Below, piece after piece: positions 1-8,816 of a stretch of DNA of 64,000 bases. The notes under the pieces are model-generated. The model saw only the letters and a list, made by a program, of their open reading frames with translations, was not told where the DNA came from and ran no database searches. The stretch is from Thermococcus sp. M36 (lineage in GTDB: Archaea; Methanobacteriota_B; Thermococci; Thermococcales; Thermococcaceae), in the NCBI RefSeq assembly GCF_012027355.1, contig NZ_SNUH01000001.1, forward strand, positions 496,001-560,000, read 5' to 3'. The position numbers and the translations under genes were made by a program. The number at the start of each line of letters is the position of its first letter. Position 1 is the first letter of the stretch.

Positions 1-1216
1 CGTCCCTGTATGCCTGGACTATGGCGACCCACGCGTTGTGGAGCTGCTGGTTCGGGTCAACGAGGGTAGCTTTGAAGTAGTACTGGAGGGCGCTTATCGT
101 CTCAAGGGCCCTCTTGTCATCGAACGGGATTCCCTGGGCGCTGGTGGCATCCTCGTACGCCTTCTTGAGGGCGGGCCTGGCCTCGCCGTACGTCTGGCCC
201 TCATGCTGGCCCTTGAATATAACGTCGGCATAGGTCTTGGTTATCTTCATGTCAAATATCTGCGGGTTGATGGGCAGCCTGTTGACGTCCGGACTCATCC
301 AGACGGCCTGGCCCTCGGTGAGAACCCAGTAGATGAAGGCCTGGGCAGCCTCCGGGTGCTGTGCCTTGGCAAGGAGTGCTATCGGGTCGCCGTTGATGAT
401 GCTCTCTCCCTTTGGAACGACATAAACACAGTCAGGGTTCTGCTGCATGGCGGTGTATCCATAGAAGTCTATTGTGTTTCCGGCGGCAATCTCGCCGTTG
501 ATGACGGCGTCCCTAACGGCATCGCTTGCCATGTACACCTTGGAGTTGGCCGCTATGAGGGTCATGATGCGCCATCCCTGATCCCATCCAAAGGCCTGGA
601 GGATGATCTGGTATATCCTCGTGTTCGAGGTGCTCCTGGTCGGGTCGGCTATACCGTACTGGGGCGGGTTGAGTGCCCAGTTCTCGCTGGCAACGTCTTC
701 CCACTTCTCAGGCATCTGGAGGTTCCACTTGGCGAGCTGCTTCTTGTTGACGGTGAAACCGAAGGATGAGAGGGCCGCGGCTATCCAGTACACCTTGTCC
801 CCGTCCTTCCTAACCATGGGCATTCCAGCAAGCTCGGTCGGTATCGGGTTGCCGAGAAGGTCGAGTATCTTCTTATCGGTTATCGGGGCAAGGTATCCCG
901 CTTTGTAGAGGTCGTCGAAAAGTGTCGGACCTCCACCCCATCCAACATCGGCACCCTTCTGGATGTAGCTCGGCCAGAGGCTCTCCGGGACCTTGATGAA
1001 CTTGAGGTCCTCTATGTTGTACTCCTTGGCTATGTCGCTCTGAAGGAAGGCCTGCTTTACCATGTACTGGATGGTGGCATCGTGCCTCGTGACGACAACG
1101 AGGGTTATCCCTTCGCCGGATGTCCCTGTGGAGGTCTCCCCACCACCTATACATCCGCTGGCCACTATGCTGAGTGCAAGAAGAAAGATTATACCCACCG
1201 ACGCCAGCTTTTTCAT
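1..1216 (-). CDS. ABC transporter solute-binding lipoprotein (3' end outside window)
   Basis: The reading frame opens at ATG 1216 and is still open at base 1, so the C-terminus is missing. The N-terminus MKKLASVGIIFLLALSIVAS is followed by GC, a lipobox with the lipidated cysteine near residue 22, then a Gly/Ser/Thr-rich linker. The mature part (ITLVVVTRH, GGGPTLFDDLYK, NTIDFYGYTAMQQ) resembles the AfuA-type periplasmic-binding fold of COG1840, so it probably captures a solute outside the membrane for an ABC importer. The ligand cannot be read from the sequence; iron, a polyol and thiamine-like ligands all occur in this superfamily. I checked the first third of the translation and saw no frameshift. 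Confidence 0.85.
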   Translation of the reverse strand, partial: MKKLASVGIIFLLALSIVASGCIGGGETSTGTSGEGITLVVVTRHDATIQYMVKQAFLQSDIAKEYNIEDLKFIKVPESLWPSYIQKGADVGWGGGPTLFDDLYKAGYLAPITDKKILDLLGNPIPTELAGMPMVRKDGDKVYWIAAALSSFGFTVNKKQLAKWNLQMPEKWEDVASENWALNPPQYGIADPTRSTSNTRIYQIILQAFGWDQGWRIMTLIAANSKVYMASDAVRDAVINGEIAAGNTIDFYGYTAMQQNPDCVYVVPKGESIINGDPIALLAKAQHPEAAQAFIYWVLTEGQAVWMSPDVNRLPINPQIFDMKITKTYADVIFKGQHEGQTYGEARPALKKAYEDATSAQGIPFDDKRALETISALQYYFKATLVDPNQQLHNAWVAIVQAYRD

Positions 1217-1302
1217 TTTTACCACCCTGCTATGTCAATCAGCTGAAGTTGGCAAAACCCAATAAAAAATTAATGGTTCAAAGGACAAAAGAAAGGAAGG
1301 GG

Positions 1303-2415
1303 TCACTTCCTCCTCCTGAGGAGGAGCGGGACGAGTGCCAGGCCAACAAGGGCGGCCGGACCACAGGTAGTTCCTTCAGTCTCGCCGCCGGTTTCGCTGG
1401 TCTCGGTGGTTTCGCCTGTTTCGCTGGTGGTCTCACCGGTCTCGGTTGCGGTCTCCTTGCCGAGCTCGCCCTGGACGTAGACGGCCCACTTGATGAAGTT
1501 GGTGACGAACTGCGGGCCATCGAGCTGGACACCGTGGTACTCGGGGCTCCACATGGGCTCGTAGCCGCCGTAGGGAGTCTCACCGCTGACGATGAGGACG
1601 TTCTTGAGGTCCGGGAAGAGCTGGACGGCCATAAGCGGGAACTGCCCGGTGTCACCAGCGGTGTAAGCGTTGGCGGCCGGGTCAGTGTTCTCAACGATCT
1701 GACCGTCCTGGCTGCTGGTGACGATCACATAGATGTTCTCAATGCCTCCCTCAACCGGGAGGGGCTTCCAGTCGCCGTTCTCATCGTAGTAAGCGACAAC
1801 ACCCGGGCCGTGGAAGAGAACCTTTCCGCCGTTGGCAAGATCCTTGGTTATCATGTCCTTCTCCGGGGTGTCTGAGTCCGGGTTGACGAGGCCTATGACA
1901 CGGTATCCAGCACCTGCGTTGCTGGTGGCGTCCTCAACTGAAGCCTGGTCAACGCGGAGGTTCGCACCGATGGCATCGAGAATAGTGTCTGCGAAGTCAA
2001 TCCTGTTCGGGCCGTCGCCGTAGTCCGAATCGGCGGCGATCCAGAGGATCCTGTTGCCGTCGTTCCACCACTGGACGATAGCCTGTATTTCATCCGGGCT
2101 GAACGCCTGGCTCGGCTGCCCGAGGATGAGGAAGTCAACATCCTTAATCGCGTCGTAGGTTATCTTGTCGCCGACGTTCTGGATTCCAAGGGTGTCGGCA
2201 GCTGCCGGGTCGCCGATGTAGACCCAGTTGAAGTCGCTGAGGGTCTTTATCATTCCCTCCGCGAGGACGTTGCCGTCCTTGTCGGTCAGAACTGCCAGGC
2301 CCTTGTCGCTCTCGCCGTGGGCGAGGTCAACGCCGATTGTCGTTGCACTTGCCATGGCAAAACCAAAAACACCAAAGAACACAAACACTGCCATTATTAT
2401 TGCAGCCTTCCTCAT
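1303..2415 (-). CDS. Secreted surface protein with CGP-CTERM anchor, GATase-like fold
   Basis: The 370-residue protein has an N-terminal signal peptide (MRKAAIIMAVFVFFGVFGFA) and ends in a Thr/Glu/Gly-rich linker, then CGPAALVGLALVPLLLRRRK. That tail is the CGP-CTERM sorting signal known from Thermococcaceae: a Cys-Gly-Pro, one hydrophobic helix and a basic end. The central part (DFLILGQPSQAFSPDE, ILWIAADSDYGDG, GKVLFHGPGVVAYYD) looks like a glutamine-amidotransferase-like Rossmann domain as found in DUF4350-type surface proteins; I see no catalytic Cys-His pair. It is likely anchored outside the membrane. It lies behind the binding protein at 1-1216 on the same strand, 86 bp upstream of it, so the two may be co-transcribed. 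Function unknown. Confidence 0.8.
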   Translation of the reverse strand: MRKAAIIMAVFVFFGVFGFAMASATTIGVDLAHGESDKGLAVLTDKDGNVLAEGMIKTLSDFNWVYIGDPAAADTLGIQNVGDKITYDAIKDVDFLILGQPSQAFSPDEIQAIVQWWNDGNRILWIAADSDYGDGPNRIDFADTILDAIGANLRVDQASVEDATSNAGAGYRVIGLVNPDSDTPEKDMITKDLANGGKVLFHGPGVVAYYDENGDWKPLPVEGGIENIYVIVTSSQDGQIVENTDPAANAYTAGDTGQFPLMAVQLFPDLKNVLIVSGETPYGGYEPMWSPEYHGVQLDGPQFVTNFIKWAVYVQGELGKETATETGETTSETGETTETSETGGETEGTTCGPAALVGLALVPLLLRRRK

Positions 2416-2445
2416 GGTATCACCGGGTTATTTACGCTCCATGAA

Positions 2446-2455
2446 GTTATAAATC
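2446..2455 (-). promoter_or_regulatory. TATA box for the CGP-CTERM gene
   Basis: On the minus strand the sequence reads GATTTATAAC, about 35 nt upstream of the ATG at 2415. This fits an archaeal TATA box with a short leader of about 12 nt. Confidence 0.55.
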
Positions 2456-2538
2456 TTATGAATCCGAACTTTAACAGGCCGGAAAAACTTCCGCAAAGTC
2501 CTTAAAGGCTTGCATCGTTTTCGCTTCAGGTGGTGTGT

Positions 2539-3666
2539 ATGGACATTGAGAGGAAAATAGAACTTATCAAGAGGAAGCCCACGGAAGAGCTCCTGACGGA
2601 GGAGAACCTCAGGCACCTCCTTGAAGTGGGAGTCCCAATGCAGCACTACATCGGATTTGAGATAAGCGGTTACATTCACCTCGGAACCGGGCTTATGGCT
2701 GGAGCAAAGATAGCCGACCTCCAGAAGGCGGGGGTTAAGACGAGGATATTCTTAGCTGACTGGCACAGCTGGATCAACGACAAGCTGGGTGGGGATTTGG
2801 AGGTCATCCAGAAGGTGGCACTCACCTACTTCAAGGAGGGAATGAAGCAGAGCATAAAAGTCATGGGCGGCGACCCGGAGAAGGTCGAGTTCGTTTTGGC
2901 GAGCGAGATACTTGAGAAGGGCGACTACTGGCAGACGGTGATAGACATCTCCAAGAACGTCACCCTCGCGAGAATGATGCGCTCGATAACGATAATGGGC
3001 CGTCAGATGGGTGAGGCCATAGACTTCGCCAAGCTCATCTACCCGGCGATGCAGGTGGCGGACATCTTCTACCAGGGGGTCACGATAGCCCACGCCGGAA
3101 TGGACCAGAGGAAGGCCCACGTCATAGCCATCGAGGTGGCACAGAAGCTCAAGTACCACGCCCTCGAATGGAAGGGCGAAAAGCTCAAGCCGGTCGCTCT
3201 GCACCACCACCTCCTCCTGGGCCTACAGGAGCCGCCGGTCTGGCCAATAGAGAGCGAGGAGAAGTTCAAGGAGCTGAAGACCCAGATGAAGATGAGCAAG
3301 AGCAAGCCTTACTCGGCGGTCTTCATCCACGACACGCCGGAGGAGATAAAGCAAAAACTCAGGAAGGCCTTCTGCCCGGCCAGGGAGGTCAAGTACAACC
3401 CCGTCCTCGACTGGGCGGAGTACATAATCTTCCGCGAGGAGCCGGTCGAGTTTACAATCCACCGCCCGGCGAAGTTCGGCGGCGACGTTACCTACACGAC
3501 CATTGAGGAGCTCAAGAGGGACTTTGCCGAGGGCAAGCTCCACCCGCTCGACCTCAAGAACGCGGTGGCAGAATACCTTATTGACCTCCTCAAGCCCGTC
3601 AGGGACTACTTCGAGAGGCACCCCGAGCCGCTTGAGCTCATGAACCAGGTGAAGATAACCCGCTGA
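2539..3666 (+). CDS. tyrS: Tyrosyl-tRNA synthetase
   Basis: This class I aminoacyl-tRNA synthetase charges tRNA-Tyr with tyrosine in the cytoplasm. The 375-residue protein has the archaeal/eukaryotic TyrRS length. HLGTG at residues 47-51 replaces the HIGH signature, and KMSKS is at 251-255; LADWHSWIND and QVADIFYQG are typical of the catalytic core. I chose ATG 2539 over GTG 2530 or 2533 because the latter lie inside the ribosome binding site AGGTGGTG (2528-2535). The gene is 42 bp ahead of an Lrp-type regulator on the same strand. The window also carries tRNA-Tyr, at 33968. Confidence 0.95.
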   Translation: MDIERKIELIKRKPTEELLTEENLRHLLEVGVPMQHYIGFEISGYIHLGTGLMAGAKIADLQKAGVKTRIFLADWHSWINDKLGGDLEVIQKVALTYFKEGMKQSIKVMGGDPEKVEFVLASEILEKGDYWQTVIDISKNVTLARMMRSITIMGRQMGEAIDFAKLIYPAMQVADIFYQGVTIAHAGMDQRKAHVIAIEVAQKLKYHALEWKGEKLKPVALHHHLLLGLQEPPVWPIESEEKFKELKTQMKMSKSKPYSAVFIHDTPEEIKQKLRKAFCPAREVKYNPVLDWAEYIIFREEPVEFTIHRPAKFGGDVTYTTIEELKRDFAEGKLHPLDLKNAVAEYLIDLLKPVRDYFERHPEPLELMNQVKITR

Positions 3667-3708
3667 TTTCGTTTTTCTTACCATTTATCCCTTAATCTGG
3701 TGGGGGCC

Positions 3709-4203
3709 ATGCCGGGAATAGACGAGAAGGACAGGGAGATACTCAGAATCCTCCGGGGTGAGGGAAGGGTAACCCTCACAGAGCTGGGCAGGCGCGTGAA
3801 CCTGTCCCCCGCCAGTGTCAAGAACCGGCTGGAGAAACTTGAGAAGATAGGTGCCATTAGAGGCTACTCGACGGTTGTGGATCCGGCGTTTCTGGAGGAA
3901 TACGTTTCAGTCTTCTTCGAGCTTAAGCTGGCTATAGACGACCACACCGTCGACCCAATACTGAGAAAGGTCGCGGGGATGGAGAACGTTGAGTCTGTTT
4001 ACAGGAGAAGCGGGGAGAAACAGATACTGATCAAGGCCCACTTCCATGATACTGACGGGGTCAAAGCTTTCGCGGGAAGGCTCAAGCGCATCTTTGGCAA
4101 GAACCTGGAGAGGGTTGAGGTTACTCTCATCATTGAGACCTTCAAGGAGAACTGGATAATCAGCGGAAGGGGAGGAGGCACTGGATCGCGGGGAAGGCAC
4201 TGA
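3709..4203 (+). CDS. Lrp/AsnC family transcriptional regulator
   Basis: The 164-residue protein has the two-domain layout of feast/famine regulators. An N-terminal winged helix-turn-helix covers residues 1-60 (IDEKDREILRILRGEGRVTL, LSPASVKNRLEKLEKIGAIR), followed by an RAM-like alpha/beta ligand-binding half. A basic Gly-rich tail (SGRGGGTGSRGRH) is unusual and may be disordered. The start is ATG 3709 behind GGTGGGGG; the GTG at 3700 is part of that site. It sits 42 bp after tyrS and 14 bp before the helicase, so it may share their transcript. Target genes and effector cannot be inferred. Confidence 0.88.
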   Translation: MPGIDEKDREILRILRGEGRVTLTELGRRVNLSPASVKNRLEKLEKIGAIRGYSTVVDPAFLEEYVSVFFELKLAIDDHTVDPILRKVAGMENVESVYRRSGEKQILIKAHFHDTDGVKAFAGRLKRIFGKNLERVEVTLIIETFKENWIISGRGGGTGSRGRH

Positions 4204-4217
4204 AAGGGGAGATAGCG

Positions 4218-6833
4218 ATGCTCTTTGTCGTGAGGCCCGGAAGAAAGAAAAACGAGCTTGAGGCTTTCTTTATTGAGAACGAGCCCGAAAAGCTCTCACA
4301 GATGAGGAACCTCAAAGCCGATGCTATATACCGCTTCATAATGCGCGAGGGGAGGCTCTTCAAGGTACTGGAGGGAAGCCAGTACAGGAACCCAAAGGAA
4401 ACTGAGAAGCTCCTCCGGGGGGCGAGGATAGTCCTGGTGAACGCCGACGAGTGGGAGGACTACTTCAAGCGCAGGCTCCAGAACAAGCGCGTGGAGAGGG
4501 CGGAACTCTGCCGCCTCTGCCTTCTGGAGGGTAAAATCACCGTCCTCACCGAGGGGAACCGCATTAAATACCAGGGCGAGTACATCTGCGAGAGGTGTGC
4601 GGAAGACGAGCTGAAGAGGGAGCTCCGCTTCAGGTTCAGGAGCACGGCCATGTTCGACCAGGCCAAGAAGCTCCTCGAACGCTTCCGCGATCTCGACAAG
4701 GTTCTCTACGCCTTCGACCCGCGCTTTGACCCCACCAGGCACCCGGAGATAACCAAGTGGGACGAGCTGAAGGCGAAGCACGTCAGGGTGGAGAAGGTAA
4801 AGGTTGATGAGCTCGACCTCCCGGAGAAGTTCAAATCCGTTCTCAAAGCGGAGGGAGTCAATGAACTTCTCCCCGTCCAGAGCTTGGCGGTAAAACATGG
4901 CCTCCTTGAGGGTGAGAGCCTTCTCGTAGTCTCTGCCACTGCGAGCGGTAAGACCCTCATCGGCGAGCTGGCGGGAGTTCCCAAGGCCATGAAAGGCCAG
5001 AAGATGCTCTTCCTTGTCCCCCTCGTTGCCCTGGCAAACCAGAAGTACGAAGACTTTAAGCGGAGATATTCCAAGCTCGGCCTCCGCGTGGCCATTAGGG
5101 TCGGGATGAGCAGGATTAAGACGAGGGACGAGCTGGTTGTGGTTGATACTGGAATAGACGCGGACATAATCGTTGGAACCTACGAGGGAATAGACTACCT
5201 CCTCCGCGCCGGCAGGAAGATCGGCAACGTCGGAACCATCGTGATAGATGAAATCCACATGCTAGACGACGAGGAGCGTGGACCAAGACTGGACGGTTTA
5301 ATTGCAAGATTGAGGAGGCTCTACCCAAATGCCCAGTTCATAGGTCTGAGCGCCACCGTCGGGAACCCTGGCGAGCTGGCCAGAGAACTCGGGTTGAAGC
5401 TGGTGCTCTACGACGAGAGACCGGTCGATCTGGAGAGGCACATAATCATAGCGAGGAACGAGAGCGAGAAGTGGCGCCACATAGCGGTTCTCTGCCGTGC
5501 AGAGGCGAACAGGAAGTCAAGGCAGGGCTACAAGGGGCAGACGATAGTCTTCACATTCTCGCGCAAGAGGACGCACGAGCTGGCCGCTTACCTCACGAGC
5601 AAGGGGCTCAAGGCGAAGCCCTACCACTCCGGCTTACCTTACAGACAGAGAAAGCTCACCGAGATGGAGTTCCAGGCCCAGATGCTCGACGTTGTGGTTA
5701 CAACCGCCGCCCTCGGGGCCGGGGTGGACTTTCCAGCTTCGCAGGTCATCTTTGAGAGCCTTGCAATGGGCAACAAGTGGCTTACTGTTAGGGAGTTCCA
5801 CCAGATGCTCGGAAGGGCCGGAAGGCCCCTCTACCACGAGAAGGGGAAGGTCTACCTCATAGTCGAGCCCGGGAGGAAGTATTCTGCCCAAATGGAAAGC
5901 TCGGAGGACGAAGTTGCATTCAAGCTTCTCACCGCACCGATTGAACCTGTCCTCGTCGAGTGGAGCGACGAGCTTGAGCAGGACAACGTTCTGGCCCACT
6001 CCTGCGTCTTCAACCGCCTCGACGTCATCGAGGAGGTTCAGGAAAAGTGCCTCGGTGCCAACCAGAACGCCGAGAAAGTCCTTGAAAAGCTTGAGGAGTT
6101 CGGCTTCGTCCGGCTTAGAAGGCCGGTTGTTGAGGTCACGCCCTACGGAAGGGCCGTGAGCATGAGCTTCCTCCTCCCGAAGGAGGCAGCGTTCATAAGG
6201 GATAACCTCGGAAAGAAGCCGGCCCAGTGGATAGCCGTCAAGCTCCTCCCCTTCGAGAACCTCTACCTGAGCGGGACGCTCCAGAGGGAGCTTGAGGGGG
6301 CAGTTAGAGGAAGGCTGAGTGCAAACGTCTTCTCCCCGAGCTTTGCCTCGATACTCGATGAACTGGATAAAGTGATTCCCGAGCTGAGCCCCAACGCGGC
6401 GGAGAGGCTCTTCACGATTTACCAGGAGTTCTTCATGTGTCCTGAGGAGGACTGCACCGAGCACGCGATGGAGCGCGTGAGCAGCATGATAATCGAGCTG
6501 AGGAGAAACGGAAAGCACCCCACGCAAATAGCGGAGCACTTCAGGAAGGTCTACGGGCTGATAGTCTATCCGGGCGACGTCTTTACTTGGCTCGATGGCA
6601 TTGTGAGGAAGCTTGAAGCGATAGAGAGAATCGCGAGGGTCTTCCGCGTAAGGAGTGCCGAAGAGGAGGCAAAGGTTCTGAGGCGGGAGATTGAAGAGGG
6701 CAGGATGATACGCCGGGACTACGGAGGTAAGAGGGGTTACCAAAGGCCTGCAAGCCAGAGAGACCAAGGAAAACAGAGAACACGGAACCAGACCTGGAAA
6801 AGGCCGGATGGAAGAGGAAAAAGGAACGGCTGA
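4218..6833 (+). CDS. Archaea-specific superfamily II helicase, ASH-Ski2 type
   Basis: The 871-residue protein carries an N-terminal zinc-finger module (C98, C101, C124, C127), then a Ski2-like helicase core: Walker A SATASGKT at 239-246, DEIH at 344-347, SATV motif III, and QMLGRAGRP motif VI. This is the COG1202 family. In Pyrococcus abyssi the ASH-Ski2 member is reported to associate with aRNase J and the exosome, so a role in RNA decay is plausible; Hel308-like DNA unwinding is the alternative. The C-terminus is a long basic, Gln/Arg-rich tail, probably disordered and nucleic-acid binding. ATG 4218 lies behind GGGGAGATAGCG. Confidence 0.88.
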   Translation: MLFVVRPGRKKNELEAFFIENEPEKLSQMRNLKADAIYRFIMREGRLFKVLEGSQYRNPKETEKLLRGARIVLVNADEWEDYFKRRLQNKRVERAELCRLCLLEGKITVLTEGNRIKYQGEYICERCAEDELKRELRFRFRSTAMFDQAKKLLERFRDLDKVLYAFDPRFDPTRHPEITKWDELKAKHVRVEKVKVDELDLPEKFKSVLKAEGVNELLPVQSLAVKHGLLEGESLLVVSATASGKTLIGELAGVPKAMKGQKMLFLVPLVALANQKYEDFKRRYSKLGLRVAIRVGMSRIKTRDELVVVDTGIDADIIVGTYEGIDYLLRAGRKIGNVGTIVIDEIHMLDDEERGPRLDGLIARLRRLYPNAQFIGLSATVGNPGELARELGLKLVLYDERPVDLERHIIIARNESEKWRHIAVLCRAEANRKSRQGYKGQTIVFTFSRKRTHELAAYLTSKGLKAKPYHSGLPYRQRKLTEMEFQAQMLDVVVTTAALGAGVDFPASQVIFESLAMGNKWLTVREFHQMLGRAGRPLYHEKGKVYLIVEPGRKYSAQMESSEDEVAFKLLTAPIEPVLVEWSDELEQDNVLAHSCVFNRLDVIEEVQEKCLGANQNAEKVLEKLEEFGFVRLRRPVVEVTPYGRAVSMSFLLPKEAAFIRDNLGKKPAQWIAVKLLPFENLYLSGTLQRELEGAVRGRLSANVFSPSFASILDELDKVIPELSPNAAERLFTIYQEFFMCPEEDCTEHAMERVSSMIIELRRNGKHPTQIAEHFRKVYGLIVYPGDVFTWLDGIVRKLEAIERIARVFRVRSAEEEAKVLRREIEEGRMIRRDYGGKRGYQRPASQRDQGKQRTRNQTWKRPDGRGKRNG

Positions 6834-6837
6834 AGGC

Positions 6838-7632
6838 TCAGCCTCCTATCTGGAGCACCAGCTGGGCCGGGTCCCTTATGGCCGGGCCTAAGCCGAGGAT
6901 GTATATTGCGAGGTACCAGAAGCGCCTCTCCTCTTCGTCGGGCACAAGGTACCTGAGCCCGTAGTAAACCACCACAAGTATCAGTGTTATCCACGGGTAG
7001 TATGAGTACGCCCCCAGGTAGTTCACCAGGATGTTTTCCAGCCAGTGCACCTCGCGGTAGCCGTAAAAGTGGATGGCTACGACGGTCGAGGCTATATCGA
7101 AGTAGTGGGCGAGAACCGGGTAGAGGTAGAGCCTGTCAAAGGGCTTCCACCGGTAGAACGCAAAGACTGCGGCAAAGCTGACTGCGGTGTGGATGAGAGT
7201 CAGCCCGTAGGGCTCCCAGCTCTTGGCGTTGGTCACCAGGAGGTAGTTGGCCCAGAGCGCCAGCAGTGCTCCCCAGGCAAGCGTTATTTTCGGGTATGTG
7301 CCCATTTTTGCGTCCGCCGCGAGGGCGGGGAGTATCAGGAGGAATGCCGTGAAGAATATACCAGGAGTCAGTATGAGGGGGTTCTTCGGAAGAACTCCCC
7401 CGTCAACGAGCGCCCTCACCGTCGAGCCGAACACTACCATGGGCGTGACGGCCAGGAAGAGCCTCTCATCGACCTTTATCCTGAGGGGCTTAATTATATA
7501 CTTATATGAGTATATCACTCCAAACCCCAGCAGGAGGGCATAGACGAACGTGTTGACCGGGTTGTATCCGCTCCTCGTGAACATCGGCTCCCAGAAGTAG
7601 CGGTAGAGAAAGTCCACTAGGGATTCCAGCAT
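6838..7632 (-). CDS. DUF63 family integral membrane protein
   Basis: The 264-residue protein has about seven or eight hydrophobic helices, with NTFVYALLLGFGVIYSYKYI near the N-terminus and ITLILVVVYYGLRYLV near the C-terminus. Recognisable DUF63 stretches are FGSTVRALVDGG, HYFDIASTVVAIHFYGYREVHW and the ending LGLGPAIRDPAQL. DUF63 is an archaeal family of unknown function. The gene converges on the helicase with 4 bp between stops. The upstream minus-strand sequence contains CCTTTAAACC as a likely TATA element. Nothing in the sequence suggests a substrate. Confidence 0.8.
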   Translation of the reverse strand: MLESLVDFLYRYFWEPMFTRSGYNPVNTFVYALLLGFGVIYSYKYIIKPLRIKVDERLFLAVTPMVVFGSTVRALVDGGVLPKNPLILTPGIFFTAFLLILPALAADAKMGTYPKITLAWGALLALWANYLLVTNAKSWEPYGLTLIHTAVSFAAVFAFYRWKPFDRLYLYPVLAHYFDIASTVVAIHFYGYREVHWLENILVNYLGAYSYYPWITLILVVVYYGLRYLVPDEEERRFWYLAIYILGLGPAIRDPAQLVLQIGG

Positions 7633-7737
7633 TTTTTCACCCCTAGTTTGAACGGGTTTTCAGGTTTAAAGGTCTTTTGGGACAGAAATGGGAAGATTAA
7701 TAACCCCTCAGGGACACGTAAGTTCTGAGGTGATACG

Positions 7738-8120
7738 ATGTACGGTCCGGGCGTCGTCGCCGCAATGGGTACCGCGGGAGTATTTGCCTTCCTGCTGGGC
7801 CTGTTCATAGCGGCGGTATTCCTGTCCCTTGCGGGCAAGCTGGTCGGGATTGAAAAGGCTTCCATCGGCAGGTCCATGATAGCGATACTGGGCGGCGGTA
7901 TCGTCCCGGCATAGTGATGGTGGCGGTTGCGACGGTTTTTGCACCCCTCGCCCCGGTACTGGCCCTGATAGCGTACCTGTGGGTCATAAAAACAGTGTTT
8001 GACACCGACTGGTTAAGGGCGTTCCTAGCGTGGCTGCTATCGGCGATAATCGCGGGTCTTGTCATGGTGGTGCTGGCGCTGGTGGGTATGTTTGCCGTCG
8101 GGGGCATGGCCCACCCATGA
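7738..8120 (+). pseudogene. Small membrane protein gene split by one frameshift
   Basis: ATG 7738 behind GAGGTGAT opens a frame that encodes MYGPGVVAAMGTAGVFAFLL and stops at TAG 7912-7914 after 58 codons. The adjacent frame continues without a stop to 8120 (IVMVAVATVFAPLAPVLALI). If one base is added near 7905-7910, for example GGCC in place of GGC, the join reads GGGIVPAIVMVAVA and gives a single protein of about 127 residues with roughly four membrane helices. The second half alone has no ribosome binding site. I therefore read one gene with a 1-base deletion, either a sequence error or a real lesion. The intact family resembles small Thermococcales hypothetical membrane proteins. Confidence 0.72.
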
Positions 8121-8152
8121 GCTTCCATTTAGCCTTTTTGGTTCTGAGTAAG

Positions 8153-8161
8153 GTATAAATA
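8153..8161 (+). promoter_or_regulatory. TATA box for the RecA-like gene at 8184
   Basis: GTATAAATA is centred about 27 nt upstream of ATG 8184, and no ribosome binding site lies between. This fits a leaderless transcript. Confidence 0.6.
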
Positions 8162-8183
8162 TCCCCAGCACCTAGACCCTTTG

Positions 8184-8816
8184 ATGCGTATGTTCTTCAA
8201 ACCGGCCGAGCTCCAGCCAAGGGAGATCAAGCCCTTCGATGCGTTTCCCCTCGCGTTTGCCGAGGGGAGCATGTCAGCTATGATAGCGGCCGATGAGCTC
8301 GCCGAGACCGTCTTTCTGTACCACCTTATGGCCAACTCCCTCGGTGATGGCCCCGTTTACCATGTCGGCCCGGGCAGTCCCTCGCTCAAGCTCCTTAGGA
8401 AGCTTACAGAGGACGTCTCGAACCTCTACGCCGGGAACGTCTATTCCGTTGACGAACTCGTTGATGCGCTTAAGGTCGTGGACGACGGCTCCCTCGTCAT
8501 TGTTTCCCGCTTCCCCACCCTTCTTAACCGCTCCGCGGAAAGGCTCGTGGAGATCCGGCGAAAGGTGGATAAGAAAGGCCTCGTTCTGGTTCTCAGCCAC
8601 TCGACCATAGAGCTCAACGAGCTCGACCTTCCTGGAGAATTCAGGCGGTTCTATGACCTCCCGGAGATCTTTGATGTCCTCGCCGTACTGAGAACCAGCT
8701 CCTACCGCGGCCACCACAGGTTCAACATCACCGTCCTCAAAGCTCCCCCAGACCACGTCTCCAGCGTTGGGGATCACTCAATTCCGGCCGACTCCCTCGT
8801 AAAGCATATACTTTAG
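8184..8816 (+). CDS. Hypothetical protein, degenerate RecA/KaiC-like fold
   Basis: I do not recognise a named family. The 210-residue protein starts MRMFFKPAELQPREIKPFDA and contains alternating beta-strand/helix segments (PVYHVGPGSPSLKLLRKL, GSLVIVSRFPTLLNRSAERL, GLVLVLSHSTIELNEL, VLAVLRTSSYRGHHRFNITV) in the order seen in RecA-like cores. The Walker A lysine motif is absent: the place of the P-loop is taken by FAEGSMSAMIAADELAE. It would then be a non-ATPase relative, comparable to the partner protein at 48578. The start is the leaderless ATG 8184; ATG 8190 is an alternative. It converges on ecfT with a 4-bp overlap. Confidence 0.6.
   Translation: MRMFFKPAELQPREIKPFDAFPLAFAEGSMSAMIAADELAETVFLYHLMANSLGDGPVYHVGPGSPSLKLLRKLTEDVSNLYAGNVYSVDELVDALKVVDDGSLVIVSRFPTLLNRSAERLVEIRRKVDKKGLVLVLSHSTIELNELDLPGEFRRFYDLPEIFDVLAVLRTSSYRGHHRFNITVLKAPPDHVSSVGDHSIPADSLVKHIL

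Noticed and set aside
38-769. Long plus-strand open frame of 243 codons
   Set aside because: It is the antisense shadow of the solute-binding protein gene on the minus strand, which has signal peptide, lipobox and family motifs.
5634-6767. Minus-strand open frame of 377 codons across the helicase
   Set aside because: Antisense to conserved helicase motifs; no ribosome binding site and unlikely composition. High GC creates long antisense frames here.
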